Position numbers and translations under genes: made by a program. Below the pieces are notes generated by a model, which was given only the letters and a program-made list of their open reading frames with translations, searched no databases and had not been told where the DNA came from. A stretch of DNA of 64,000 nucleotides from Nymphalis io (Eukaryota; Arthropoda; Insecta; Lepidoptera; Nymphalidae): NCBI RefSeq assembly GCF_905147045.1, contig NC_065898.1, positions 7,750,001 to 7,814,000 on the forward strand. Reading direction: 5' to 3'. The number at the start of each line of letters is the position of its first letter. Position 1 is the stretch's first letter. Shown piece after piece: positions 27,501-38,700 of the stretch.

Positions 27501-28573
27501 TTCTGATTTTAAATTTTACTTAGCCGTCCAGATAGTCGGGACGGTTTTATGTACCCTAAGGATCGACCTTTACCGACTTGTAGGTCGTTGAAATAGAAAT
27601 GTTGTTAATGACACTGACATATGTCATTAGTGAAAGTAAATATACAGAGGATTGTAAATTTTTAAGAAATTTTTAAAGTGGTTAAGTATATAAAGATACG
27701 ATAGGTTTACATTACAAAAAATATTAAATTAAAAGCTCGATTTCCATGCGTTTGTCACAATTAATGACAATACTAAAAGAACAATAAACCAATTGCCAAC
27801 CTATAAGCAGTATTTTTTATGCATTTCACCGACCCAACCAGTGGTTAAATTCTCTTTGGACTCAATGTCGGCTGACTACACTGACCCAGTGTATATGATA
27901 ATAACAGTTCAATAAACTATTACTTTTCTCCAATTCCAAAAAAAATGTAAATAAAAACCGTCTTATTTTTATTTATAGCGGTCATATCCCATTCATTCAA
28001 TAGAAATCATGTAATTTATTATACGTAATACGTATAATAACATAATTTGCGTTTGCAAAAGCGACACAAGCTGACCCGCAGCGTAAATGATCCGTTCGGG
28101 TTTTGCGGATTGGGTGGAAGGAAAAATTAACTGTACTACGTATTTTTTCAAAATTTAATTTCTAACAATGAATTAAAAAATGTAATTTTTAGGCTATATA
28201 TTCAAGTTTTTTTCTCATTGCATGTATAATATCGTTGATTATAATGCATTTACCACACTTTAAAATAAATTATAAGGCAGTTATACATTACACTACTATA
28301 ACAAGTGTCATTTTCAGGTTTAATTAGGAACTTATATACTGCTACTAGCAATTTTATCTTCATGAGGTAAGTAATCTGCTTTCATAGAAGAAGAAATAAA
28401 TCTACATTAATTATAAAAATAAGTCATGGTATAACCATAAAGTTAACCATGCATGGACTACTCATGAACTCGTCTGTGTTATCTGCGTAAAAAAATCGAC
28501 TAATTGTCAGATTGACAAGTGATTAATGTTTCTCTTTTTCTGTCAACTGTTGTGTTAGGCAGGTTATTCCACA
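27501..28573. promoter_or_regulatory. Head-to-head intergenic region between Dlat (minus) and RpL37A (plus)
   Basis: About 1.07 kb separates the two start codons. It includes a near-palindrome at 28018-28038 (9-bp arms ATTATACGT/ACGTATAAT, 3-bp centre). Near the RpL37A end is a pyrimidine run at about 28530-28541 suitable for a 5'-TOP transcription start. No other ORF or repeat is seen. Confidence 0.5.
28530..28545 (+). promoter_or_regulatory. RpL37A: Candidate 5'-TOP start region of RpL37A
   Basis: A 'tttctctttttctg' pyrimidine tract lies about 30-45 nt upstream of the ATG. Ribosomal protein mRNAs typically begin with C followed by such a tract. The exact start base cannot be read from sequence. 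Confidence 0.4.
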
Positions 28574-29487
28574 ATGGTGAGAATTTAATTTGAAATTACT
28601 ACTTACATCTTTAGATTTTTTGTGATAATATTTGGTTTTTGTTACGTCGTTAAAAGTGCTTAAAAATGTGAAGTAAATATTTCAAGAGTTCTGTGTTTTT
28701 TTCCCCGGCGTTAGTGTTATGTTATGTTCATAGGTTGATTTTAATAATTTCAGGCAAAGCGTACAAAAAAGGTTGGAATTACTGGAAAATATGGCACACG
28801 TTACGGTGCTTCCTTGCGTAAAATGGTCAAAAAGATGGAAGTTACCCAGCACGCCAAATATACTTGCTCCTTCTGTGGAAAGGTTGGTTCTTTGGTTTTG
28901 CTTAGATGCAAATGATATCATTGGTATGTTATCCTATAATCATACCTGAAGACTGTTGTATACACTTATTCATTTTATTGGTTTATGTATTATTTGTGAA
29001 CACTCATAATGTATCTAATATTTTTACAAATATAAGCGGAATTAAAATTTGCTGATACGTGATTTTAATGACATTTTATGTAATATTCAATTAAAATATG
29101 TGCGTATTATTTACACTTCTAAAACAGTAGAGCTATTGTTCCTTTTATTAATCTAGACAATTAACAAAAGACTTGCTAAAGTTTTAATTAATCATGCCTA
29201 TAAGTTGATAAAGTGAAATACATAATTTCTTAATAAAAATTTTACTTATGGTACTTTTCGCCATATTAATTTGTTTCCTTTTTATTGAAGGGCAAATTAC
29301 TATTTTTGTTGTCTAATAACTAAAATTTAATATTGTAACTTTTTAGGATGCCATGAAACGCAGCTGCGTGGGTATCTGGTCATGCAAGCGTTGTAAGAGA
29401 ACTGTAGCTGGTGGAGCTTGGGTTTTCTCTACCACTGCTGCTTCATCATGCAGATCTGCAGTAAGAAGATTGCGCGAAGTGAAGTAA
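28574..29487 (+). CDS. RpL37A: 60S ribosomal protein L37a (eL43)
   Basis: Large-subunit ribosomal protein with a zinc ribbon. Three exons: 28574-28576 (the ATG alone, donor ATG/gtgaga), 28754-28882 and 29347-29487, encoding 90 aa. The product begins MAKRTKKVGITGKYGTRYGA and keeps both zinc knuckles, CSFC and CKRC, with WS before the second. It ends RRLREVK. Most animal eL43 proteins are 92 aa with two more C-terminal residues, so this one is slightly short; the TAA is clear. A poly(A) signal ATTAAA lies at 29504-29509, only 17 nt after the stop. Conservation across the whole length makes the call secure. Confidence 0.97.
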
Positions 29488-29503
29488 AAATTTAGAATAA
29501 GTG

Positions 29504-29509
29504 ATTAAA
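29504..29509 (+). terminator. RpL37A: RpL37A polyadenylation signal
   Basis: ATTAAA variant 17 nt after the stop codon, followed by an A/T run and a T-rich element at 29524-29540, fitting the usual cleavage context. Confidence 0.6.
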
Positions 29510-29539
29510 CAAAAAATATCATCTTTTTTTGTTTTATTT

Positions 29540-30446
29540 ATCATCATCTATACATTAAACATCATTATCATTCATACATTAAACTGAAAAAGCTCGCTTG
29601 AAAACTATAATAATAAGGACACATATGTATAATTTTTATTCTGTTCATGTATAATATGGGAACCACAGAACCGACTTTCATAAGATTATTTCATTGCATT
29701 CAATCTGTGCATATAATTTCATAACTATTTCTATTCTCATATCCTCATGTATATTGATTGGGTTGGCATTAATTACTTTTAACAGTAAAAGTATTTGAAA
29801 TGTCAAATTATTAGAAGGAACTAAACTTAAGTTAATGTCATATTCAAAAGTAATTAAATTATTACTTAAGTTTAAGAAGATATTATTTATGTTTTAGCCA
29901 ATTTGGATTGAACAAGAGAGAAATACAATTAATTAAGGGAAAAAAAACATTAAATTCAATTTAGAATTGTACACAATATATTTACATTAGCATGGTTATA
30001 AGTATTGTGTAAATATCAAATATAATTTAACAATAAAAAAATTCGTATTTTTAAATATTTAAAACAAAGATAAAAAAGCTCAGTTTTCATAACCATGTTT
30101 GTCTCTGATTACAAGTACCACATGTTTTATATCTATACAATAAATAATTCTAACAGATTGCATATTAAGTTTCATGCCTAAATATATAATTAAATTTACT
30201 AAGATTATATATATTGAATTATTAGGTAAAAAACAGATACCTTTTATTCAAAAATATATTCTTGCGATATGAAAATATTTTAGTAGCACCAATATGAATT
30301 ATTGCTATCTTATATTGTACAGTTTACAACTACAGAAGAAAATATTAAAAATAAGATAAAACATACTTGTCACTTTTAAGTACAGTTAAATTTAGAAAGA
30401 TTTTTTAACTTTAAATATAGTTTATAATATGAAAAATCAATATTTG
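29540..30446. other. Tail-to-tail intergenic region of RpL37A and the SLC41 gene
   Basis: AT-rich DNA without coding signals. It should hold the 3' UTR of the minus-strand SLC41 gene; a minus-strand AATAAA is present near 30243-30248. Confidence 0.5.
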
Positions 30447-31787
30447 TCAGTCACCCAAATCACTGTCTTTGTCTCCAATGGCATAAAGAATGTGGAAAGC
30501 TATACCTAACAAGGCAGTCCCTAGTAAGTCACCTAATGCAGTTAAGTATGGAATAGCAGAATTATCAGGATCCAAACCTAGTTTCCACATCCATATAACA
30601 ATATAGTGACTTATAGTTAAAAGAAGAAATACTTGTAATAATGCAGCAGACATGTAAATTAAAATAAATATGGGTGTTAAAGAAGTATGCCCAGCTTTCA
30701 GATAACCTATTGTATAAATAAATATTAATTGTCCAGGTATAACCATTAACAACAACAATTTCGTAGTATTACCTATCACTGCACCTTCTTTCTGCCCAGT
30801 GTGTAATAATGTTGATAATCTTGAAGCATGTACAGCTGCCATATTACCTCCTATACCATTTATAACTAATTGAAATACAGCAATACCCTTATAATTAGAT
30901 ACTGTGTAGTCTAATATGAGCCCCCCTGCACTACTTATGACCATTGCAGAAACAACAGGCACCCAACCTTCATCTAAAGCTTGTTTAGTAAAGTTATTCT
31001 TCCATGCAATATAGCCACACAATGGCACAAGTATAGCTCCGGCTATGATAATTATAGATGGTAGTATTACACTTGTGCCAATAGACTTGTACAATAGGGA
31101 TGCTATCCAAGACAATAGTGCCAATGTTGTCAAGTCTCCAAGACTAGCTGCAATAGGTGTAGCTATATTATCAGGATTTATATTTAGCTTTTTTGAAACA
31201 ACTATAACACCAATCATGATTAAGCCAAGGACAAAACTAGCAAAGGAGGCTGTAAGTACGCTGGATGCACATAGCAACATTGCATGATGAATATCAAATT
31301 GTCCTTTGGGTATCCAGCCCATAGCTACAGCTGCCATTGCTGCCAGGAATCCTACTAGAATAGCCTGACATTGTATAAGACATAGATTACCTACAACTAA
31401 TGAATTTAAGCTGGTTTCCAGATGACCTAAATGAGCATGAGTAGAAAGCCTTGATGCTAAAGTCATTTCCAAATTGCCCTTCAAACCCAGCAGTGCTGGC
31501 ACTAGTATATACACTTCTGAAACTTGCTCAAAAACTTGCCAATGTTGCACAACATCCAGTAATAAACTCGCGGCCACCATTCCAAATCCAGCAAGCAAAA
31601 ACGAAACAAACATTTGCACACCGGCAACCCACGAATTTTCTTTCCCATATTTAATATCTGGCGGTTTATCTTCGTTTGTGATAAGACGATACACGTCAGC
31701 ACTTATTTCAGTTTCATTGTTACACTCAGGTGTTTTCGCCATTTTACTGCTATTACACTTTGTCCTATTCATCACAAATGAATTCAT
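30447..31787 (-). CDS. SLC41-family (MgtE-type) magnesium transporter, 446 aa, uninterrupted ORF
   Basis: Predicted plasma-membrane or organellar Mg2+/divalent cation transporter. The single open frame starts at ATG 31787 (the open frame one codon further upstream begins with TTG, not ATG). A second in-frame ATG at residue 16 (MAKTPE) is an alternative. A soluble N-terminus of about 50 residues is followed by some ten hydrophobic segments. These form two MgtE-like halves, each marked by the family signature: residues ~95-117 VPALLGLKGNLEMTLASRL, and in the second half INGIGGNMAAVHASRL. It ends DKDSDLGD. There are no introns within the coding region, and its neighbours are all intron-rich. Length and the two-repeat layout fit SLC41A1-3. 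Confidence 0.92.
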   Translation of the reverse strand: MNSFVMNRTKCNSSKMAKTPECNNETEISADVYRLITNEDKPPDIKYGKENSWVAGVQMFVSFLLAGFGMVAASLLLDVVQHWQVFEQVSEVYILVPALLGLKGNLEMTLASRLSTHAHLGHLETSLNSLVVGNLCLIQCQAILVGFLAAMAAVAMGWIPKGQFDIHHAMLLCASSVLTASFASFVLGLIMIGVIVVSKKLNINPDNIATPIAASLGDLTTLALLSWIASLLYKSIGTSVILPSIIIIAGAILVPLCGYIAWKNNFTKQALDEGWVPVVSAMVISSAGGLILDYTVSNYKGIAVFQLVINGIGGNMAAVHASRLSTLLHTGQKEGAVIGNTTKLLLLMVIPGQLIFIYTIGYLKAGHTSLTPIFILIYMSAALLQVFLLLTISHYIVIWMWKLGLDPDNSAIPYLTALGDLLGTALLGIAFHILYAIGDKDSDLGD

Positions 31788-32772
31788 CAACTAGCAGAGA
31801 TAACCAAACCGCAAATCCATTAATATTATTACCTTAAATGCTAAATTAATGTCACTCACAAGAGTCTTATAGTTTAAATAAAATATAACTATTTTGTATA
31901 TACTTTTCTCAATATCTTAAAATCTAGGTAGCTACTAGCTAGTAAAAATAGAACATCTTATTTGTAATTTATTGTTGATTTTCAGAGTTATAGACAAACT
32001 GTTGACACAGGTCACAATTACAAAGTGACAAGCTAACAAGTCGCCAAGGAATTATATTTCTGACAACGACTTGACGTTGACATTGTCAAAAATGCGATGT
32101 TTGACAAATAAACGTACGAGATTTTTTAACCATTCAAGTAGTATGGTAGTAAGCAGTTATTATATTGAAAGTAATTGATTAACATATGTGAATTAGACTA
32201 AAAAAACCAATTTATTTTTCCATCTTTTCATGTTCGAAAATATAGAAATTTTGGATAAAGTATCCGAGCGATTGAGGACACGGCACTCTTGAATCTTCAT
32301 AGAAACTAGAAAGTTTGACGTATAGTATACGTGCGTATACGTTTGGGGATTGTCGGCGGTAGCCTGAATGTGACAATTTAATCGAATAATTACTTACCTA
32401 TCTAATTATTTATTAAAAGGCGTAAGTTTACCTTTATGACGATATTATTGGGATCGTATATAAATAGTGTAAAATTATAAATAGGATAAATCGTAATAAT
32501 GCCAATTTCATTGCATTTTTGAAAAGAATCCGGGAACCTACTTTTATCTAATTGTGACTAAACTTAAACAATTGCCTTCTACTTAATTTAAATACGAATT
32601 TTATAAGGTGGGAGTATAATTAATGAATTTCGTTTATATTTTGGTAGATATCTATTAATAAATATTTTTGAGACCTTTGTTTGTTGCAGATTTACGTACG
32701 GTAGGCAATCGAGTGTTAATTTGACATGTGGCATTAGTATTAACTTTGCCTGGTGTTCGATTATTAGATACA
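31788..32772. promoter_or_regulatory. Head-to-head region between the SLC41 gene (minus) and Pgant5 (plus)
   Basis: About 1 kb separating the two ATGs, so it should hold both 5' UTRs and promoters. It contains a near-palindrome at 32325-32340 (arms GTATACG/CGTATAC around TG) that includes ACGTG cores. No repeat or extra gene is seen. Confidence 0.45.
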
Positions 32773-35700
32773 ATGTTTAGAAGTAAAATAAGAATACACA
32801 CATGCCGAATAATTCTCCTCACATCTCTAGTTTGGTTGTTAGTTGATGTTGCTTTATTGGCCTTATACTCTGATTGTTTTGGAGATGGCTGGGATTGCAA
32901 TAAGAACAAAAATGTTAATAACGACTTCATTGTAAAGGTAAGAAAACCAGTCATTTATATAAATGTAGCAAAGGAATCTATTTATTCATTTCAATAATAA
33001 GGAAATAAAAAAAGTTGTAAAGTCAGTTCTTTGTATATCTTATTAAATTATTTTTTGACTATTTATTTCAAAGTACATAAATATATTATGTCACAATAAT
33101 TTTCAATAGGGTAATGATGAGTTTAGAGGTAAAAAAGCAGCAATTGCTGCTGCATTACAAAAAGATATAGATGAAGAAGACACAAACATTGAAGAGAATG
33201 AAGTAGAACATGATGTAGGAGATGATGGTTTGATGCTGCCACAGTATCCCAGATCCAGACTTAAGAGATGGCAAACTGTCCCACCAGTAAAACCTCAGGG
33301 TGAATTGCCTGGAGAAATGGGTATGATTAAACAACCAACAATTTTTAGTTTATAACTTATTTTTAATTTACAGTTTTCAAGTTAAATATTATGTAGTTTA
33401 AATAATATAAAAAAGAAATCAAACATTTTTTATACTTATAAATATAAGTCATATTAGTTTATACAAAAAAATCCAATTACAAGCATCTATAGAAAATATG
33501 TCAATTAAAAAAAAAAGAAATTTTTATGTTTTAACAAACAATTATATGAATTGAGCTATTTGTACAGTGAGTCATTGTGACAAGGCTCTTTTGCTTTCAT
33601 TTCCCTACTTGTATGTTCATAAAATAGTCATAATAGATTGTTTTAACATTGGAGATTTATTTGGTGCTACCAAGATGAATACAAAAATAAATCAATAATG
33701 TAAAACATGAATAATAATTTTATTCATGCAGTAATATATAATAGATTGATAGTATTAATACTATAAATCTTCATAAATTTGATTTAATTAATTTAAAATT
33801 TATAAAAGTGATAAAAACAGTGTTAAGATATTTTACACTAGCAATTTTTAAATTTAGAATTGAATAGAGATTTTTTTGGTTAATGAGTCTCAAATGCTTT
33901 AATTATTGTAGAAAAATTCTTATTGAATTTCAACTTGCAGGTAAAGCTGTAAATATTCCAATTGAACAAGAGAAACTTATGTTGGATAAGTTCCAAGAAA
34001 ATCAGTTCAATTTGTTGGCAAGTGACATGATCTCACTTAACCGATCTCTGACTGATGTTAGATTTGAAAAGTGAGTTGATTATTTTTTTTAACATATAAT
34101 TTTTTTAGTATTTATTGTTTTAGAGGAATCTTTAGTGCTGTTTCTTTTGTCCATAGTGTTAGTCAGGTCTGAAAAATATACATACCAGTGTTATTAGTTT
34201 GGATAGTCTGTACTGCAGTATATGCTGCAATAACTGTTTTTTTTTTAAAGATTAATAGCAATGATTGGTTTTGAGTAAATTCTAATAGATCTATTTTTGT
34301 CTCTAATTATGCTAGGAGTGGAGATAGCAGCAGGCAATAGCCCAAGAGTCAGGAATCAGGATAGAACTTGTGACTTTTACGTTGCTAACTGGCTCTTAAA
34401 ATATTATGCTTTTAACACTACAATTAAATTTTTAATCCTTTAAGTATATGATTAGTAAATATGATAATGGTTGATAAAATTAATTATTTCTCATTATTTA
34501 CACAAAATTAACGAAAAATATTATTCTTTTGCATCAAGTGAAGTAAATCATTCAACTAACATGAAAAACATAATTAATTTTTTTATTATATAATTAATTT
34601 CAAATGTTATAATGATAAGAAGTAATTGTTATTTTATTTAAAAACGAAACGGAACATTGCATTGGTTTCTTATCAGCAATTAATTAAAAAAAAATTATAC
34701 AATAAAACCATCTCTATGGTGTTGTAAAAATATTAAACTGGAAGTTAAGTGTTTGTTAATGTCTATGCCAATTGCAAATGGCAATTTTATGATTTAATGT
34801 ATGAATGAATGATCAGTAAAATTATTAATGACTACCATTAAAATACATAGAATAGGATATAATATTTTTTATTTATTTAGTTATTATTGTCCACCAATAT
34901 TATTTATTAATGGACAATAATTGTAAACCTGTGATAATTAATGTTTTTTTTATCTGTCAGAACATTAATGCATTAAACTTAATGTGATTGTGTATTTATA
35001 TTCCTTTTTTAAATTTAGTTGATAATAATTAGAATAGTACTCCCCCAATCTCATCCCGTGGGTGTCGTAAGAGGCGACTGAGGGACGGGGAAAAGGGGGG
35101 ATGGGCAGCAGCGTCCCCCCTCTCATAAACATCTTACCCCCTACTGCGCTCGCCAACACGCCTGCCCAGCGCGGCGAGTATGGGCAAACCCCTCCCTAAA
35201 TGGCAGATGCGCCCAAAAAAAGGCCCCCAGTTACCGGCAAGCCCGCTAGGCCCGACCAAGGTAGCGGTCGCGGTATCGGCAGGGCAGGGGGTGCTAAGAA
35301 TCACCGGTTCACGGCAGGCTACCGTATAAAACGACTGAAAATGGCAACGTATAATGGACGCTCGATGAGGCTGGACCATCACCTCGCCGAATTAGAAGTA
35401 GAGTTAAGTCATATAAACTGGCATATACTGGGGTTATCTGAAGTCCGAAGACAGGGGGAGGACACGATAACTCTAGAGTCCGGTAACTTACTCTACTTCC
35501 GCGAAGGTAATAACCTCTCCCAGGGTGGTGTCGGTTTTCTAGTCAAAAAGGATCTCATTAGCAGCATTGTGGAAATCAGTAGTGTGTCGAACCGGGTAGC
35601 GTACCTTGTCCTAAAACTTTCCGACAGGTACTCCCTGAAGGTTGTACAGGTATATGCGCCAACTTCGACATACTCTGATGATGTGGTCGAAGCGATGTAC

Positions 35701-38700
35701 GAGGACATCGCAAAGGCCCTCAACGACACCTCGAGGGCCCACTACAATGTTGTTATGGGAGACTTTAATGCTAAAGTGGGAGTACAAGATAGCGGTGAAT
35801 CGAAAGTCGGACCTTACGGCTTGGGCTGCAGAAATCACAGGGGGCAAATGCTGGTAAACTTTCTCGAAGCGCAGGGGCTTTTTTTGATGAATTCTTTCTT
35901 TCAAAAGAAGCCTCAGAGGAGGTGGACCTGGCGAAGCCCCGATAACGTGACAAGGAACGAGATAGACTTTATCATCTCGAATAAAAGGCACATATTTAGA
36001 GATGTTTCAGTGATCAACAGGTTTAATACCGGAAGTGATCACCGCTTGGTTCGAGGCACTCTAAATATCAACTTAAAAGCCGAAAGATCGAGAATGATGA
36101 GGTCTACTCACCGACCTACCATGCTCCAAGCTGCTCAAGGCTCCGAAAAGTTCCAAATGGAACTTCAAAATCAATTCACCGCGTTGGAAACCATAAGCAG
36201 CATTGATGAGAGAACCGACACGCTGGTCAAAATACTGCAAAACACATCCCGCAAGTGTTTTCCGCCACAGAGAAGAGACAACGCACCAAAACTCTCTGCT
36301 GAGACACTCGAGCTCATGAGAAAACGACGAGAACTACCATCGTTTTTGTCAGATAAGGCCTTAAACCGAACAATAAAAACGCTGACGCGACGCGATCTCC
36401 GACGCTCCAATACCCGTGCCATCAAGGCTGCGATTGAGCAAAATCGGGGATCGAAAGTGTTCGCTCGCAAGTTTGGGAGGCCGCGTCTGACAAAACTTAA
36501 AACTGAAAATGGTGGGGTCGTTACCTCTAGGCCTGAGATTATCGGAGAAGTAGAGAGGTTTTATGGGCAGTTGTTCTCTTCAAGATCGGATAAACCCATG
36601 GGAATCAGTATTGATGACCAGCGCGCCCCTCTTATGCGCCATTACTCCGAGGAGCTCCCGGTCGTTGACCAAGGAGAGATTAGGGCGGCTCTAGAACAGC
36701 TTAAAAACAACAAATCTCCGGGAGATGACGGAATCACAACAGAGTTGCTTAAGGCAGGCGGGACTCCGGTCCTGAAAGAGCTAGCAAGCCTCTTTAATTC
36801 CGTCATCCAACATGGCAAGACCCCGGAAACGTGGAGCGGGAGTGAGGTGGTACTGTTTTTCAAGAAAGGTGATAAAACCCTCTTGAAAAACTACAGACCA
36901 ATCTCCCTCCTAAGTCACGTGTATAAGCTGTTCTCAAGAGTCGTCACGAACCGTCTCGCCAGACGACTTGACGAGTTCCAGCCCCCAGAGCAAGCCGGCT
37001 TTCGATCAGGCTACAGCACCGTGGACCACATCCATACTGTTCGGCAGATTGTGCAGAAGACCGAAGAGTACAATCAGCCGCTGTGTATGGCATTTGTGGA
37101 CTACGAGAAAGCCTTCGACTCCATCGAAACCTGGGCAGTGCTCGACTCATTGCAGAGATGTCATATCGATTGGAGATATATCGAGGTACTGAGATGTCTG
37201 TACAACGCCGCTACAATGACTGTCCACATCCAGGACTGTAAGACGAAGGCGATCCAATTGCGCAGAGGGGTGAGACAGGGGGATGTAATATCCCCGAAAC
37301 TGTTCACCAACGCGTTGGAAGACGTTTTCAAAACGCTGGATTGGACTAGGTATGGAGTCAATGTAAACGGCGAGTACATCTCACACCTTCGATTTGCCGA
37401 CGATATCGTCATCATAGCAGAGTCGCTGGAACAACTCACCGAAATGCTGCGTAGCCTAGGCGAGTCTTCCCGGTGTGTCGGTCTCGGCATGAACTTGGAC
37501 AAGACCAAGGTCATGTTCAATAGGCATGTCGTGCCGGGACCGATATACGTCGAGGGGAAACCTCTCGAAGTTGTTAGTGAATATACCTACCTAGGACAGA
37601 TAATACAAGTCGGTAGGAACAACTTCGAGAAGGAAGCCGATCGAAGAATTCGCTTGGGATGGGCAGCATTTGGCAACCTTCGTCAAGTCCTCAAGTCGTC
37701 TATACCGCAATGTTTGAAGACGAAAGTCTTCAACCAATGCGTCTTACCTGCCATGACATACGGTGCCGAAACGTGGACACTAACTGCGGGACTAGTCCAC
37801 AAATTCAAAGTCGCTCAGCGTGCTATGGAGCGAGCTATGCTCGGAGTATCTTTGAAGGATAAGATCAGAAATGAGATTATCCAGAAAAGAACCGGAGTCA
37901 CCGACATAGCTTGCAAAATTAGCAGGCTGAAGTGGCAGTGGGCTGGTCACGTATGTCGTAGGACCGATGGCCGTTGGAGCAGACGAGTCCTAGAGTGGAG
38001 ACCGCGAATCGGCAAGCGCAGCGTAGGGCGCCCTCCAGCCAGGTGGACCGACGACCTTAAGAAGGTGGCGGGCACCAACTGGATGCGGAAGGCGGAGGAC
38101 AGGGAGCTTTGGCGCACCTTGGGAGAGGCCTATGTTCAGCAGTGGACAACGATTGGCTGTTGATTGATTGATTGAATAATTCTAATTATTAGCGTCAGTT
38201 TACTTCGATATTGACTTTTATTTACTTCTATATTGACCGAATAAGTTTTATTCATACAAAGTTTCAACGTAGTTCTGAAAATTGTAAATTTGTTCCATTC
38301 CGTTTTTCGTTTGATTTTTTTAAATTGTTTTTTTTTTTTTTATAATAACAAAAGAGATTATCTTTAGGCATGACAATTGATACGTTTTCGAAATAAATAT
38401 AAATTAATTATTAACATATTTATTACAATAGGTGTAAAGAGAAGCAGTACCCAGAGCTATTACCAACAACAAGCGTAGTTATAGTTTTCCATAACGAAGC
38501 ATGGACTACCCTCATTCGAACAATCTGGAGCACCATCAACCGTTCGCCGCGACCTTTACTTAAAGAGATAATACTCGTAGATGACGCTAGCGAAAAAGGT
38601 ACTATTGAAATCACGTCTATTACCTAACGTTACATTTCTATATATTTTTGGCCACCTTATGTAGTCAACACCGCCCATAGACATTTGTATAGTAAGAAAT

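Larger units (their letters stand above)
34071..38431 (+). other. Pgant5: Pgant5 intron 3 hosting the RTE element
   Basis: 4.36 kb, of which about 3.1 kb is the RTE LINE in the same orientation as the gene. The remaining AT-rich DNA includes a diverged repeat at about 34320-34400 and an 11-bp inverted repeat (34883-34893 / 34911-34921). Confidence 0.7.

Noticed and set aside
28883..29346. Intronic box C/D snoRNA in RpL37A
   Set aside because: Ribosomal protein introns often host snoRNAs, but I found no C and D box pair at a proper distance with terminal pairing.
36968..37862. Other-frame ORFs inside the RTE element on both strands
   Set aside because: They overlap the long reverse transcriptase frame, which has all the conserved motifs.
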